64,000 bases of DNA, taken from contig CM024168.1 of assembly GCA_013433145.1 (NCBI GenBank), forward strand, positions 1,798,001 through 1,862,000. Reading direction: 5' to 3'. The notes beneath the pieces were generated by a model. The model saw only the letters and a program-made list of their open reading frames with translations, ran no database searches and was not told where the DNA came from. Positions 39,120 through 52,918 of the stretch are shown piece by piece; the first letter of the stretch is position 1, and each line of letters opens with the position of its first letter. Made by a program: the position numbers and the translations under genes. This DNA is from Ascaris suum (Eukaryota; Nematoda; Chromadorea; Rhabditida; Ascarididae).

Positions 39120-41269
39120 GCGTGCATACTTGTGGATATACATGCATATGTATCCGTGAGTATGTGTACATATACATATACACACAAACCCACAGATATA
39201 TACACATGTACGCACACACCTGCACAATCCATCTTAGAGCAGAGCTGTTAGACTCCAAATCCGATGGTTTAACCTCCCTCTCACTATCGATACCCAATAT
39301 TCAAAGCCTCATATAGTAGAATTAATTCTGCGCAATATTTGTATGCAAAAGAGTCTCTGCGTAATTGGAACCAGATAAATGGTATCTACTAACTGCTTTC
39401 GAACTTAAAGACTTTATAATGACAAAACCTCATTTAAATATTAAATTCCTGAATAATTTGAAACACTTAAAACATTGACGCAGTATAAAATACACTTGTG
39501 TATTTTACTGACCTGACCGACCGATCTCACATGCTAATAGCGAAAATTAAAATACACAAAATGAGTACCTTCTTCTCATTCAAATAATCCCATTGCCGTT
39601 ATGAAATTTTCGAAAAGAATTCTTCGTTTCTTTTTTTAAACGGACCATTTTTGTAAAATGCATGCAAATCTTTTGCCATTTTTAGTTGTCCACATCAGCT
39701 CATCGCTCTTTTCCATATAAATATGAAACTCACTAAATGCTCCTATAGATATGTAAATGTGAAATACGATATAGATGATCATCATATCGCCATATAATCA
39801 ATTCAGCAATTTTCGTAAATTCAACTGCACAGGCCAACACAGACAGACACATATATACAATTACAAACATGATATTTAAATAAAGCGTCCTTACAAATTA
39901 AAATTTATAATATAGCTCACCAAGACAAGAAAAATTTAAATTCAAAAAAAAAATCCTATTTAAGCGACTATCTCAAAGAGCAAAAATCACTAAACGATGA
40001 ATAAATGTTAGATTTCATTGGCGAATATAGGAAAGACTATTCGCCCTGAAATGTGCAATCAAAGAATAGAATTGCATCAGAATTTTAGGCGTGGCAAATA
40101 GATGCAATAGCCCAATTCGGTGCATTCTCTAATCGTAGTCCCTTGAAAAAGAAAAAAAAAAACGAATTGAAAAAATCCACTTAAATGGCAAATATTTCAT
40201 AGAAATTCTCATAAATTTTTAAATGCTCAATAATGACGAATAATTTTATCCCTCCGATCGAATAATCTAAACGATCAATAAAGCATAATTTAGTTGAACG
40301 AATTAAACGAATCCGTACAAATATAAAATACTATAGATATTATAATAAAAGAAATAAATATAATTAAGTCAGTTTCATGCTTAAATTATCGATGAAATTT
40401 TCGTCAATAAAAAGTGAATAAATGAATAAATAAAAAATATCAGTGAAAAAAAAGCGTTAAATGAAGGAAAAAAAATAACATTAGCCATAATAATTTTAAG
40501 TTGCAACAGAAATCATCACCTATTTCCTCCATTATTTCATTCAAAGATTAATTTTTTGCCGCTTAATTCAAATATTTAAATATTAATTTATATTTTAGAA
40601 GCTATAGTAAAAATATATGTTCTTTATTCAGGATTCTTTTCGAAAGGAAAAAAGAAAATGAGGCCTTAAAGCTTTAAAGCTTTACAGTAATTAAGGATTC
40701 TTTTTTTTTCTGGACGACCATTCATATGCAAAATAAAATAGCATTCGGAGATGCTAAATTTTATGAGCCATAAGCGTTTAGTGAACAAAAAAAAAGAACA
40801 CATCAAGATGAAGCATCTAAGAAATCGAATCGAAAATGCAATAAAGCTTCATTCGATGGCAATTTGCCATAAATTTTGTACATTCAAATTTATGAGCGAT
40901 AAATTTTATGCATTTAACGCAGTGCTGAATGTGATATGAGAATCCTGGATAGAGGGAACAATAAAATCCACTCCCTAGACCTAGACTTTTACAAACGATC
41001 CATGGTAAATCTCAAGTTGATATTAATGCACATTACACTAGATGAACAAATAAAAAAAGAAAATGCAACTCGCCAAGCACATAGATGCATCATATTGAAT
41101 CGAAATCTTTTGGGCTTGGGGTGAAGTTGCGATTACAAAATGCGATCATTCCAAACGATTACAAATCCAATGTATAATTGAGTTCGGATTTTGCATATTA
41201 TTTGCGCAACAGTTAGCGAATATTTTTATTAAAAGAATAAACTAAATAAATAGAAGTGAAGTGGAAAAC

Positions 41270-41272
41270 AAA

Positions 41273-41335
<63 letters not shown>

Positions 41336-41336
41336 A
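41270..41336. repeat. AAAT tetranucleotide microsatellite
   Basis: About 16 tandem units, uninterrupted. Confidence 0.97.
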
Positions 41337-41450
41337 ACAGGATAAGTTGATATCTAAACAATTCTTGAAATATTTCTGCACGAAACAAAATACGAAGCAG
41401 GACAGCAAGCTAGCACTATACATCGATTAGAAGAGAACAGATGTTTGGCG

Positions 41451-41668
41451 TCAATGCCTAGAAATGAAGGATTGGTTGATCTTTGCTAAGGGAGTGCTTT
41501 TCGTTGGCGGCACATGACTTCCGGTGAGGAGGGATTTGAACGTACGATGGGCTATATGCCGCAAATCGCTCTCCACATATCCAAACTGCGACATTCGATC
41601 GAAGATTTGTCTCACGTGCTGCATTTCGCCATAATATTTACATATTCCGAAGGTGATTAATGCAACAC
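41451..41668 (-). CDS. Terminal exon with a PPR-like motif
   Basis: The minus strand is open for 72 codons to a TGA. It starts VALITFGICKYYGEMQHVRQ and continues IFDRMSQFGYVESDL, then a basic tail ending LAKINQSFISRH. The spacing L-I-x-x-x-x-C-K-x-x-G-E-[MV]-x-x-x-R-x-[IL]-F-D-x-M-x-x-x-G fits one pentatricopeptide repeat (LIxxxCKxGxxxxAxxLFDxMxxxG). Animal PPR proteins such as LRPPRC/BSF and PTCD act on mitochondrial RNA (family knowledge). Exon GC is well above its flanks. The proposed acceptor (ATATATGAG before 41668) has no pyrimidine tract and is weak. A same-strand open frame at 41833-42015 (containing LKALRKEEMLGLEPHEK) may be a preceding exon. A single repeat cannot name the gene. Confidence 0.5.
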
Positions 41669-42361
41669 CTCATATATGCAAATATACTTTCATATGAATA
41701 TTTCATCAATAAAAATTCACATTTTATCATCTAAAGTATGTGTTTTGCGATTTCAAGAAACAGCAAATGCATTACTTTTGAAGGGTTGCGAATTTCGATC
41801 TGTTTTACTCTGACGAAAATTCGTCAATGAATCAGTATACCCTTAAAGTGGAATTTTTTTTTTTTTTTTGAGTAGTTCAAGCTTCGACATCTTTTCTCGT
41901 GTGGCTCAAGCCCTAACATCTCTTCCTTTCTCAGCGCCTTAAGCTTAAAGCCGATGAATATAGAAGTTAAGCGACGACGTAACGAGTATTCACCATAATA
42001 GCAACAATACTTGAATTAGAAATCTCCTACAAATAAACGGATTCATTAGTTCCTTTTTTTAAATAAACCTGGGTAAGTTTCGAATATTTCGATTGTATAG
42101 ATCGTGTATATTCGAAACAAAACAAAAAATTTAAAATATATACCAAACTTATAAACTTATATGCAAATCAGAAAAGCAGCAAAGATGGGAATTCACTTGT
42201 ATCTACCACAAGAAATCTGGCTCGCTAAGAAGCTGTAAAAACGTATATCTGTATATTACCGTAAGACAGACACCTGTATATCTATATCGTACCCGAATTC
42301 GTTCGAAAAAAAAATTTTAACTTGGTTAATAAACGCACAAATGAGTTTTGTATCTCACAAA

Positions 42362-42364
<3 letters not shown>

Positions 42365-42449
<85 letters not shown>
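42365..42449. repeat. (TA)n microsatellite
   Basis: Uninterrupted AT dinucleotide run of about 85 bp, followed by TTTA units. Confidence 0.98.
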
Positions 42450-42450
<1 letters not shown>

Positions 42451-43474
42451 GTTTATTTATTTATTACTTGAATATATATACGTATATTTGTTTATTTATT
42501 TATTTACTTGAATAAACAGTAGAACGGGTGAGTTTGCTTAGCGAGTGCACAACAAAGCAATCAAGAAAACACATATGATTTATGTTTGCGGATTTGAGAT
42601 ATATAATTTAATAGGGAAATTGCATTCAACAGAGCGCAGCACTACATCAAAATTGCTTCCTCTTGCTTATTAGTTTTTCTTTTCTTTTCAAAAAAGATAA
42701 ATAAATATAAATCAAAAGAGGTAAACATTGATGCAATAGTTAATAAACTCTCATATTCACATAAATAAGAATACGATTTATCGATTTATTATTTCGATAA
42801 TATTTGAAATATTATATTTCAGAGAAAATCTCTTTGCAATTCAATAGATTTCAGTAATAAAATAAAAAATCAAAATTGACCAATACTTAAAGAACCGCCT
42901 AATTTCACTCTTCAGTAAAACACTCACGCCAATAACACCAATTCTCGACTTCAGGCAAACTTTAATCTATGCAAACGGTAATCAATCCATACTAGTTCAG
43001 TGATGTTAACTAAGATTGGTGTCTCTCTCCAACTTCTTTCCTTCCTCTTCCCCTTCCTTTTCCTTAGCCCTTTTCATTAGTGCAGAGATTAACAATCCCC
43101 TGCACCCCACTCCCTATCAATATCTCCTTCTCGCAGTGAAAGCCCCTTCAAGAAACCGAACTCCATCGAACATTTTACACTGACTCATAAAAAAGACTAG
43201 AACATCTCCTCCCTTCCCTCCCCCTCCCCCCTCCCCCTCCCCCCAAGCAACTCAACTTCAACTAAGCTCTCCTTAAATTCTGCGCTCTTATATTCTAATT
43301 TCAGTTCAATTTCTTAAAATCTTAAACAAATTTCTCGATTTTAATTAACATTTATATTTTGTATATCGCTAATTTTCTAAAATATAAAAAATTTGCCGAT
43401 ATTTTCCCATGCAAATCTTTACGATGGAATAATTTTTCCTTTTTATTTATTTACCAATTGCTATCTTCCTTCGA

Positions 43475-43740
43475 ATATGGCGAAGAAAATCAACGGAGGC
43501 AAGCATGTAAATGGAAGAAGGACCGAGTGAGTCGAAATAAAAAAAATGCAAGCCGCGTCGAATTCATCAGAATGGCATCGAACGAAAATCCAATATCGTC
43601 AAAAATGTACCACCGTGGATGCAACGTTTCGTCAGCAACATCCGATTCTGCATCCCTTAACAACATACAACATAAATAATAATTTTTATTCCAAAAAGAA
43701 GAATGTACTCATAGAAACTGAGCTCTTTCGATTGTAAATG
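43475..43740. other. Coding-like segment, strand unresolved
   Basis: On the plus strand an ATG at 43478 reads MAKKINGGKHVNGRRTE into a perfect GTGAGT donor at about 43528. On the minus strand an AG acceptor near 43658 opens DAESDVADETLHPRWYIFDD and onward. Both look protein-like over the same bases, so at most one is real. No family recognised. Confidence 0.2.
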
Positions 43741-44244
43741 TTCTTGAACGAATTTAAAAGAGAGATAAGTTAAAGACAATCTCAAAAATGGCCGCAAGGG
43801 ATATGAAGTCAAAATGACGAATTATACCTTTAGGCCTTATACCTTTAGGCTTGATAGGCTTAAAGCCACAAAAAATTTGCCCTTGGGCTCGATAATCTTA
43901 GAGCCACAAAAATTTTGAAAAAAGTCCCATAACAGAAAAAATAATTCAAAGCACAAAAAATCTATATAAGAATATATAAATGTTTATTGTGAATGTATCT
44001 TGTTGTAATGCATCTATAAAAATTGCTTATATTGTTAATCTTTATCAATCATAGAAATATTTGCGACGAAAGTTATCACTATAGACAGAGTGCAGCAATT
44101 GCAGAAAAGACTATGAGAACGCTAGAAATGCAGAATATAAGAATGAAATTCTATAAGATTGGTAGATAAATCCAGTAGAAAATGCAGATGTTAAAAAAAG
44201 AAAAACGAAATAATAGAGGAAAAGCGGATTTTGCAGGAACGATA

Positions 44245-44352
44245 GGAAATGTGGTAAGGGTAGGTAATGCAGTAAGGGTAGGTAATGCAGTAAGGGCAGG
44301 TAATGCAGTAAGGACAGGTAATGCAGTAAGGGCAGGTAATGCAGTAAGGCGC
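44245..44352. repeat. 18-bp minisatellite, about six units
   Basis: Unit GGTAATGCAGTAAGGGTA with C/T and A/G variants. The 18-bp period keeps all frames open, so open frames here (VRAGNA.. repeats) are artefacts. Confidence 0.95.
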
Positions 44353-45460
44353 AGGCAGTTCATGCCTAATGATAGGTAATGCTATCAAATCGAACACGAA
44401 AAATCCTTTCTTGCCTTACTTCCCTATTAAGCGACAATGCGCGAAATGGCTCTTATTATTTGCAGCTAATTAAAGATTAACTTGATTCGACATCCTCATA
44501 TAAAACGTTTCAAATATAACATGCTCTCCGACAATAGGTTGTTATCAGTGAATCCTTCTTCTACAACAACGACCAGAAAGGAACAAAAAATGACTGGGAG
44601 AAGACTGATAGCCGACGGTGGCAGGAAGCGGTAGTGAAAAGTCAACGTACAGAGATAACAGTGGCTGATAGTTGAAGATTTTAAAAATCCGGATAATAAA
44701 AAAGAAATCGCCAAAAAAGTTGAGCAGGAGATGGGTGGATGGATAGGATTTTAAAAAATCGCCATCATCGATATACTATACGATCCCCCCCAAAAAAAAG
44801 AAAAAAATTCAGGTAAGGTGAAACCATTCTGTCTTCACGAATTTAATAGAAGATACGAAAAATTCTTCATATTTTTTAAAAAAAATTTCCACGAAACTAT
44901 ATAACAATTCGTAGTATTATCGCAGCATAAAAGTTTTAATGAAATACATTCAAAACAGATAGAGAAACACGCCAATGCAATTTCGCACAATATGCGCTTT
45001 TACCTTCAGCTTAATTAATCAACCAAATAAATACGTTAATACCAAAAAACTAAAATACGCAAAATCGCGCTTTATATTTTCGCAAAATCCGACCGCTCAT
45101 GCAAACTTCCCAAGAAGAAAAAAAAAAAGAGGATACATTCTCTACAATGTGATCAGTGTCAATGAAAAACCGGTCGATCAAAAAAGCGTGCAAATTTTTT
45201 TCGACTTTTAATGTGTATAATTTCTTCCAAGGTTTAACGAACAATACGAACACTAATATGGGAGGTCATTTCAAAAAATAAAAAAAAATAAAAAATCAAT
45301 CTTCGCACTAAATTTTCACAATCCGCCTCATTCAAATAAAAAGTAAAAGCTTTAAAAAGTTCAATATAATAAATTTTAATTAAATTCCGAAAAAAAAAAA
45401 AAAAAAAATTAGAAATTGGAAATGAAAAAAAAAGAATTATACAAGAAATTTAAGAAAAAA

Positions 45461-45645
45461 TAACGTTAATAATATTTGAATAGAGAATATTTATGCAAAT
45501 TATAGGCTACGATTTCGATGGCTAACGTTAATAATATTTGAATAGAGAATTTTATGCAAATTATAGGCTACGATTTCGATGGCTAACGTTAATAATATTT
45601 GAATAGAGAATATTTATGCAAATTATAGGCTACGATTTCGATGGC
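45461..45645. repeat. 62-bp tandem triplication, near-perfect
   Basis: Units 45461-45522, 45523-45583 and 45584-45645 differ by a single missing base in the middle copy. Each contains TTATGCAAAT, TAGGCTACGA and AACGTTAATA. The near-identity implies a recent expansion. Confidence 0.97.
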
Positions 45646-46229
45646 AATTGAATTGGCAAAAAATTGAAATGTTCGAAAACTTTCAAAAATAACATCGATC
45701 AAAAAGGAAATAAATTAGACGAGATCGAATATATAACTGCATATAACTGCAAAATAAAACATTAGATGACCTCATTTAGACAACTTGAAATCTAAAAAAT
45801 TAGGCGATATAATGAAATCATATAATTAAATACTAAAAATAAAATACAAATTGAAAAATTAAATAATCGATATATCTACTACCATTCAATTTTCAAAGAT
45901 TGTACGATACCATCTATGAGTTATTACTGCCTAAGAAAAGTTCTATTAAAATCCATTTCCGGTTGTGACGAAAGACGAGACCGGAAGCGATTTCAATTAA
46001 GCAACAACGAATGGAATGCAACGACGGCCATGGAAAAGTCAAAAACCAAGGAAAAAAACGCACTTGCTTAACAAGCTTAATTAAATGTTTTAATTTATAG
46101 ACAATTAGCGATACTAAATGATGAAAAATATGCACCACGTCGTATAATAAATCATAACGACGCTTTACGACAAAAGCGCCTTGAAATCTATAGTTCCAGC
46201 AATGACAGGTAATGTGTTCTTCGTTGATC

Positions 46230-46420
46230 CTAGGTGCATTCCATTTTTTTTTCTTTCTCAAATGAATCCGGTTTTGGTCTCGACTTCGGTCGTACCGGTA
46301 CTGAATTCTGATCCGGATAAGCATTTATCCTCATAACAGTTAGGGAATCTTCGTTAAAGTAAAGAAGTGTACGTATGCTGGTGCATGGCCTATAATCATG
46401 AATATGCGCCAAGAAAATGC
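46230..46420 (-). other. Possible exon, Pro/Lys-rich
   Basis: After a TCATGATTATAG acceptor at about 46393 the minus strand is open: PCTSIRTLLYFNEDS, MRINAYPDQNSVPVRPKSR and PKPDSFEKEKKMECT, then stop. The composition is protein-like and GC is raised. The plus strand has a short ATG frame opposite (MNPVLVSTSVVPVLNSDPDK). No family recognised. Confidence 0.22.
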
Positions 46421-47329
46421 CATAATATGTGCATTTTTTTACCTCAATAAATCATAAAAAGCGCTCGCAAAAACATTAGAAAGAAATTTAAAATAACGTT
46501 TATTGAGGCTATACGATCGAATGGCTGTATAATTAATAACGATTCGACCAACCGGTCGCATAAATTTTTGAAAAAAAAATGCAACTTAAAAAAAAAAAAC
46601 GTTCGACCGATTACGCAAATGAAATTATGAATTGTAATTTCAATTAAAATTCATGTGGAAGTTAATAAATGAAACAGAGAATTCATCTTTGATGCAAATT
46701 GTCAAAAATTCTCTTTTTTTTTGTATGAAATTATAACATGAATCATTTTCCAACTAGGAAATTAAAACTTTCACACATACAAACAGACAATCTCATATAG
46801 ACATACGAAACGAACGGACGAAAAGTCAACACAACGTATAGATATAACGATCTCGTAGAGCATTTCTGCATGAAATGGAATGAAAAAATTAAAAACCAAT
46901 AATGAGAAATTTTTCAGTAATAAAGTGTTGAAAAAAAAAATGACGTCATTCAAAAAGAATGCAACGATATTTTAGCAATTTTGCATCGATACTCTTCATA
47001 TGGAATATCAACGTTTTGAGGATATATATCGTAGCTTAACTTTCCAGCAAGTTGAGCATTATCGAATGCTATTTAAATAAACATGGATGATTATTTTTAA
47101 AAAAATTCACCAATAATTGGGAAATAATTTACCTGAAGTGAACCCTTAACAAACTATATTAGGGCATAGCAGCTAATGCCAGATAAATTCATAGAATACA
47201 ATCAACCTTACTATCATTACCTGTCAGGTATTATTAACAAGGTAAACGTGAATGCTAAGATTTTCAATAAAAACTAGAAAAACGAAAGAAGGAGAAATGA
47301 GGTAGAGAGGGGGGTTAGCTAGGGGCAAC

Positions 47330-47530
47330 GCTTAGCGAAATGAGATAGAGACGCAATTGAAAAACGGCGGGCAAAAGTGTGTTTCACGCACGTCACGGGC
47401 GCCGTCTGGTAGTGCAAAACGACGCGTTCATAGAGCAACGGCACGCGCAAGCCTCAATGATGACAGCCGTTATGCTGTTTGCCTGCTTACGCCTGCGTAC
47501 CTACCAACCAACGTGTCCTTCGAATAATAT
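47330..47530. other. CpG-rich, GC-rich island
   Basis: About 150 bp contain many CG dinucleotides (for example CACGCACGTCACGGGCGCC) inside AT-rich DNA. Two plus-strand frames are open across it. It could be a coding exon or an unmethylated promoter-like island. I see no motif that decides. Confidence 0.3.
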
Positions 47531-50500
47531 GTTCTTCTTATTACGCTTTCACGTATCCATTTTTTAATGGTCTTCATCCCATTGTCATGTTTTTTTTGAA
47601 AATAAACTTACTATTGAATTAGATAATCCGTAAAGCTTTTTTTTAAATCGTCGAAATCGATAAGCGGGAAAAATCCACCAAACGATCAGGAAGGATATTG
47701 CAAATTCCGTTAAATTTCTTCGAATAACGTGCTATCTGCAATAATTGTTGAAGAAAGGTGTGAAAAACTCAAATATATTGATTCAAAGAAAATTTTTTCA
47801 AGAATTATGAACAAGAGCTTTGATGACACTTTATGGTACCCTTAGAAAAAGATCGCACCTGTCTTCGTAATTAACTGACGCTTCCTCTTCACTGAGCTAG
47901 TGTCAAAAATTAATTATGTTGGGGCTGCATGGAAATGAGAGGAAATTTTGCAGATTGGGAACCGATTTCCCATTTTCAACCTTTGTTTTTGGAATTTCCA
48001 CATTTTTCAGGGAACCTTTTCCCCTACCCACATCACTTTCTTGACCCCTAAAAATCCCGTGCCGGAAAAAAAATTCCCCACCTCATCGCATAGAGCAATC
48101 ACCTTCACATCATTATGATACGCTTATTGATGTCGCTAATAACAAGAAATGAAATGACTGAAAAAGACGAATAGAAAGTGCTTCAAGTTTGGAATAAATT
48201 TTAAAAAATTAAATAGCGATATTTCTTTGGCATAAATCAGAAAAATTTCAGAGAAACGAACAAGACGTCTACTTTCATTGGCTCATTGAAAAGATGGTGA
48301 AATTTCAACGCGATATATTATAATTTTTGATAAACAATTTTTAGATTTCAATCCGGAAGGAATTTTCGGAATCCGGAAAAAAAACCGGAAGGATGAGAAA
48401 TTTCGAACGATTTTCAAGATTAAACTAATCTAAAATCTCCTTCAAGTGGCGTATGATTCGAGACTGCGAGAGTTGAAAGCCATATAGGCTAAAGTGATAG
48501 ATTTTATTAACAAAATAATAAAATAAAGTCGGCATTTGCAGTAGCAGTATTTTATTTTACGATGTTTACCATCAATGATAGTAATATTATAAGAAAATAT
48601 AGAAATATTTGAGTATTTTTTTCTTTGCCACCATTTTGAAAAATACTTGAATAATAAATTATTCCACAAGAATAAAGAGTAGAAATTTATTAGGTTCAAA
48701 ACTTAAGAAGTCGATTTCGAATTTTGTTTATTTCGATTATCCACAATCCCTTCTAAGGAGGATCGTACTCTCCAAACTCGCGGAAAAAAATTGCGGATTT
48801 TTAAATCGAATTCGATTTTATTTATTTATAAATATTATTTAGCATAATTTTTGCATCATTGTATAATATGAGTTTTTTCTCACTAAAATTATGCAATCTA
48901 TCGATTAGATGATAAACTCTGATGAGAAATTTTTTCCAAATGCAACGTTGGAAAGGAAAATGAGCGCTCGAGAAAATGCCCTTCTGACATTTAATAGGCA
49001 AGAGAAAAATAACATGACACGTGGAAAACAAATATTTACTTATTGGACAATTTTTTGTACATCTGCTTCGTAAAGATGCACCGTGTCTGTCGGTATGTCT
49101 GTGCATGTGCGAATTTCTCGGACATTTCCGACTCAAAGATCCGCTTAAATTTTTCATCCCAGCTAAATTTTCATTTAATGCCGATTGAGCCAAAGGAAAC
49201 ATAAAGAACTTTATGGAACCGGTTGGTCAGGTGAAGAAGTCATAGAAGCGTATATCGTGGCAGCTTATCTAGCGTAATTCACCGCTTGCTTAAATTTCAG
49301 GTGCAATTTTTAATCAAACGGGATTTTGCTCAATATTTAATCTGCTCAAAATCTACAAGTAATGTTATTTAAAATTTAGAGATAAATTCAAATCAAATAA
49401 TTAGAAAATTATGAAGAATTATTTATTACGTTATGCTTAATAATTGCCTAATATACTTAATAATTCAATTATCCTCTTACATAATAACTTCATATTATCA
49501 TCATTAGCAAACAGTTGACAGATTAGCTGGCACAATATGTGTTTTTTGCATCTTTAATATTATCGTTTTCAAATGTGACGTAGCTGAAATTGCTGATAAC
49601 TAAATAGCTGAAAAAACTAACGACCAAGAATAAGCGCAAATAGATCCAATTATGATATAACTTCTTAACTTTACAATGGGTGGAAATTTGCTGTCAGCCG
49701 AATGATGCTACTATCGAATAAGCCGGGGTAGAAATTTCCCATAGGAAAAAAGGCGTTACCTAATTTTTTAAACGTTGAGAAAGGCTGGCAAGACGCCAAA
49801 ATCGTCAAAGACGAAATTTGACAAATTGCCAAAAGTCGGTGATGCGAATTTTCAAATACTCAAATCGGAGAACGTCAAATGCCAAGTTGCCAGATATGAA
49901 AAGGCCAATGAAGAAAGAGAGGGGAATTCCTATCTAGCGCTCCTCTTCCATAGATGAATGCCGTCAAAAATCCCAACAATATACATTTATAAACTATCAT
50001 TTCAATCCTAGCTTTAAATAAACAAAAATTCTTGTGCCATATAATAGTGAATAGACCTTTCTTGTTTCTTTGATAATACCCAGTGAAAAGAAAATGCTTA
50101 ATAATTGAGGGAAAAATAAGGGGTCGACCTTATAGAGATTACTCGGCAAGTTGGGAAGGCTGGTTCTCAACGATTGTTCCCTTAAAAAAAACTTCAACAA
50201 TATTGACGTACGTTTGTGTAAATAATAGACAGTAGAAAATAGATGGAAAAATAAACAAATAGAAAATATATAACAGTAGTAAGTCAACATCTCTCACCTA
50301 TATATGTTCACTATCTATTTAAAGCATAAAATTCGTAAAATTTAAAACAAAATTGTAATTCACTTGAATTATTTTGATTTCAATCGTTAAGCGAAATGCA
50401 AGAATGCAGATGAATGCCACAATGCTAGAGCAATTAGCTGATTTTGCAACTATGCACAGAAAAAAAAAAGCGTTGAAATACGATGCTTCAAAGGAAATCA

Positions 50501-51741
50501 ACGAAAGCAATGAATGAAAAAGAAGCGCGATGCGATGTCGTTAGTGTAAAGCGCTTTAAAGCCGCTTGGAATGTGTAAGAAAAATAAATACATCAAAACA
50601 TGTCAAAATGGTTGTCATTTAAAATACTCGATCCTAGAAATATATATCAGTTTTGAGGGGAGAAAAAAAAACTCGCAAAAATCAATACAATAAAACAATT
50701 TTTTTTTTCTTTTTTGGAAATTGCAAAAATTCATGCTATTGAGATGTGAAAAAAAAAAATTTTTTTTAATCTATAAAAATTTCTAAATTCCAACTAATAA
50801 AAAAAAAAAACTCGCCGAGAAATATTTGCATAAATAGAAGTACGATGATGGTGATGTGTTGAAATTTAAAAAAAAAAAAAACTTTCACAATAAAATTCGC
50901 GATTTTTTATCGCAAAAAAAAATGGAAAAAAGTACTGCAAAAATTTATGCAAAGAAAAAAATCAATAAATAAATATCCCTAAAAACTAAAAAAAAAAAAA
51001 TAAAAAATAAAAAATAAATATCACATAAGCCTAATAGTGAAAAATTTGATGAGTACTCAACGTTATCCAACCGATATAAATTCACTCTCAAAACACAATG
51101 AATATTTATGAAAACGAATGTGAAAAACAAAATGAAAGAAATTAGATTAAAAAGGGCGACATTGTGGGTGTCTCAATTTTTTCTTTCTTTTTTTCAAAAT
51201 CAATGAGGCGATCAAGTTTTCCACCGGCCGATCATGCTTCACGATCTCCTTGTTGTTAGTATTTTATTGCATAAAAAAGAAAATTCGTCTATTATCCGAT
51301 CAATCGATATTTAAAACGAGAGATGAGTGGAGGACAAATTTAAAAAAAAAAAAAATCAACGATTTTTATCGATAGAAACCGACCGAATTGTTTTTATCAC
51401 CTTTTCAACGTTATTCAGCAAACTATTTTAGCATGAAAAATGAATATAGTAACTATATAAATGTTCGCATTCACTCTTTATTCAGGTGGACGCACAGAGA
51501 TAAACTGACCACAACGGAAGAAAATATCGATGGTCAGTGATGAGTCGAGTCTTAAGTAAAATGACCCTTGAAAATAAGCGAATAAACTATTAAACGGTCA
51601 AGAAAGGAAAATGATCGCTGAGAAAAACCGATCGACGGTAATTTTTCGCCCATTTTTACTGATTCTTCCCAAAGAATTCATAGGAGGTTTTTAGCTATGG
51701 TTTTTTTTTTCACTTTATTAGAACCGTTTCGATCTTGACAG

Positions 51742-51953
51742 GTGGGTCGGATCACTTTACCCTATGCCTAAACTCGACATTTTGTTGGTTCGCTTATGAA
51801 GAACGCAATTTGAATAAAGAAACATGCGACAAGGACAAGACTACTGATATCGTCAACATTACGAGGAAGGTCAAGAGCTGGCCAAAATTCAGATATGGCC
51901 AATATATGACCAGAAAACGATCAGGGTGCAACAAAGATAAGAAAATATTATAA
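51742..51953 (+). CDS. Candidate terminal exon, Cys-containing basic protein
   Basis: An acceptor (CGATCTTGACAG) with upstream T-rich tract precedes an open frame to TAA: GGSDHFTLCLNSTFCWFAYE, ERNLNKETCDKDKTTDIV and onward, ending RSGCNKDKKIL. Five Cys and two N-glycosylation sequons (NST, NIT) in a basic peptide would suit an extracellular protein, but I recognise no family. The opposite strand is open too but reads as a hydrophobic, shadow-like peptide. A possible donor at 51873 would make it internal. Confidence 0.3.
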
Positions 51954-52726
51954 ATAAATAAAGCAAACCTCGATATCACTTAATCGTATTAAATATTATA
52001 TTTTCATGCTGAATTAAATGAAATAAGCAAGCTATAGCGGAAGTTTTTCACAAGTAAGGAAGATTGATTAGAAACAAAAAACTTCCGTTTATTAAATAAA
52101 TTCATGACTTGCTAAGATCACTAGCATTCGAACTTTTGAAAATAATTAAAAATGCAACCGTCAAAAATCAACGATAGAATTGTTACGCTGAAAGGAATAA
52201 ATCTATTCGCTGAAAAAAATTTGCATATGCAAATTTCGAGCATTAAATGTAACATCTTCAAGCGATAATTTTCTTCATAATGGAAAATATTTCAATTATG
52301 TGCAATAAAAAAAAGAGATAATTTCATACTCAGAATTATTATTGCTAAATGTGCAGTAATTATCATGTTCTCTAGATTTTATTTACAGTTTACCCATAAT
52401 AAAAACGAATATTTACTGTTTTCAACTCTTACAAATAGTCATTTAAAATGGCACATCGAGCATAGAGTCGTCTTTCGAGCATAAACCTCACGGGAGATAT
52501 TTACTCAAAGCGCGACTCTATTAAATGAGAAGAATGTTCAAATAAAATGCAATACATCAATTAAATATCGACATATTCACATTTCTACATACTGTAATCA
52601 TATTTCTGCTTTATATAATTCGCTATTTTTTTCCCACTGATCAAAATGCCGTTTGTTAAATTTGAGGAAAAAGAATCAGCGAATAATATTGGGTAAAAAT
52701 ATGGATATAGAGGATAGACGGGAAAA

Positions 52727-52918
52727 ATGAGTTGGGGGAAGCAGCGAAATAAATGCACGTTTAAAGCACAACGTATGACGGATAAAACGGTGAGCTTTAC
52801 TTCCACGTTTCACTTCACACAGGTGCTGCTATCAAACAACTGCCCACTACGAAAGTGCTGCTTAGAACTTAGCCTCATTCGCCTCTTATCTCCGATGATA
52901 CCGAATGATGTACCATAA
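52727..52918 (+). CDS. Candidate small gene, possibly with a 33-nt intron
   Basis: An ATG opens MSWGKQRNKCTFKAQRMTDK and one more codon up to an ACG/GTGAGC donor at 52790. A pyrimidine-rich TTTCACTTCACACAG acceptor ends at 52822. The second part reads VLLSNNCPLRKCCLELSLIR and stops at 52918. The 33-nt interval is a multiple of three, so the frame is open with or without splicing. No family recognised. Confidence 0.22.
   Translation: MSWGKQRNKCTFKAQRMTDKTVSFTSTFHFTQVLLSNNCPLRKCCLELSLIRLLSPMIPNDVP

Larger units (their letters stand above)
45646..51741. other. AT-rich stretch with only weak candidates
   Basis: Apart from the possible exon at 46.2-46.4 kb and the CpG-rich island, I see homopolymer-laden AT-rich sequence. 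A 126-codon minus-strand frame at 48822-49202 is long for this composition but shows no domain or splice support. Confidence 0.35.

Noticed and set aside
44151..44397. Repetitive ALTALPALT / VRAGNA peptides
   Set aside because: They arise from the 18-bp minisatellite, whose period is a multiple of three.
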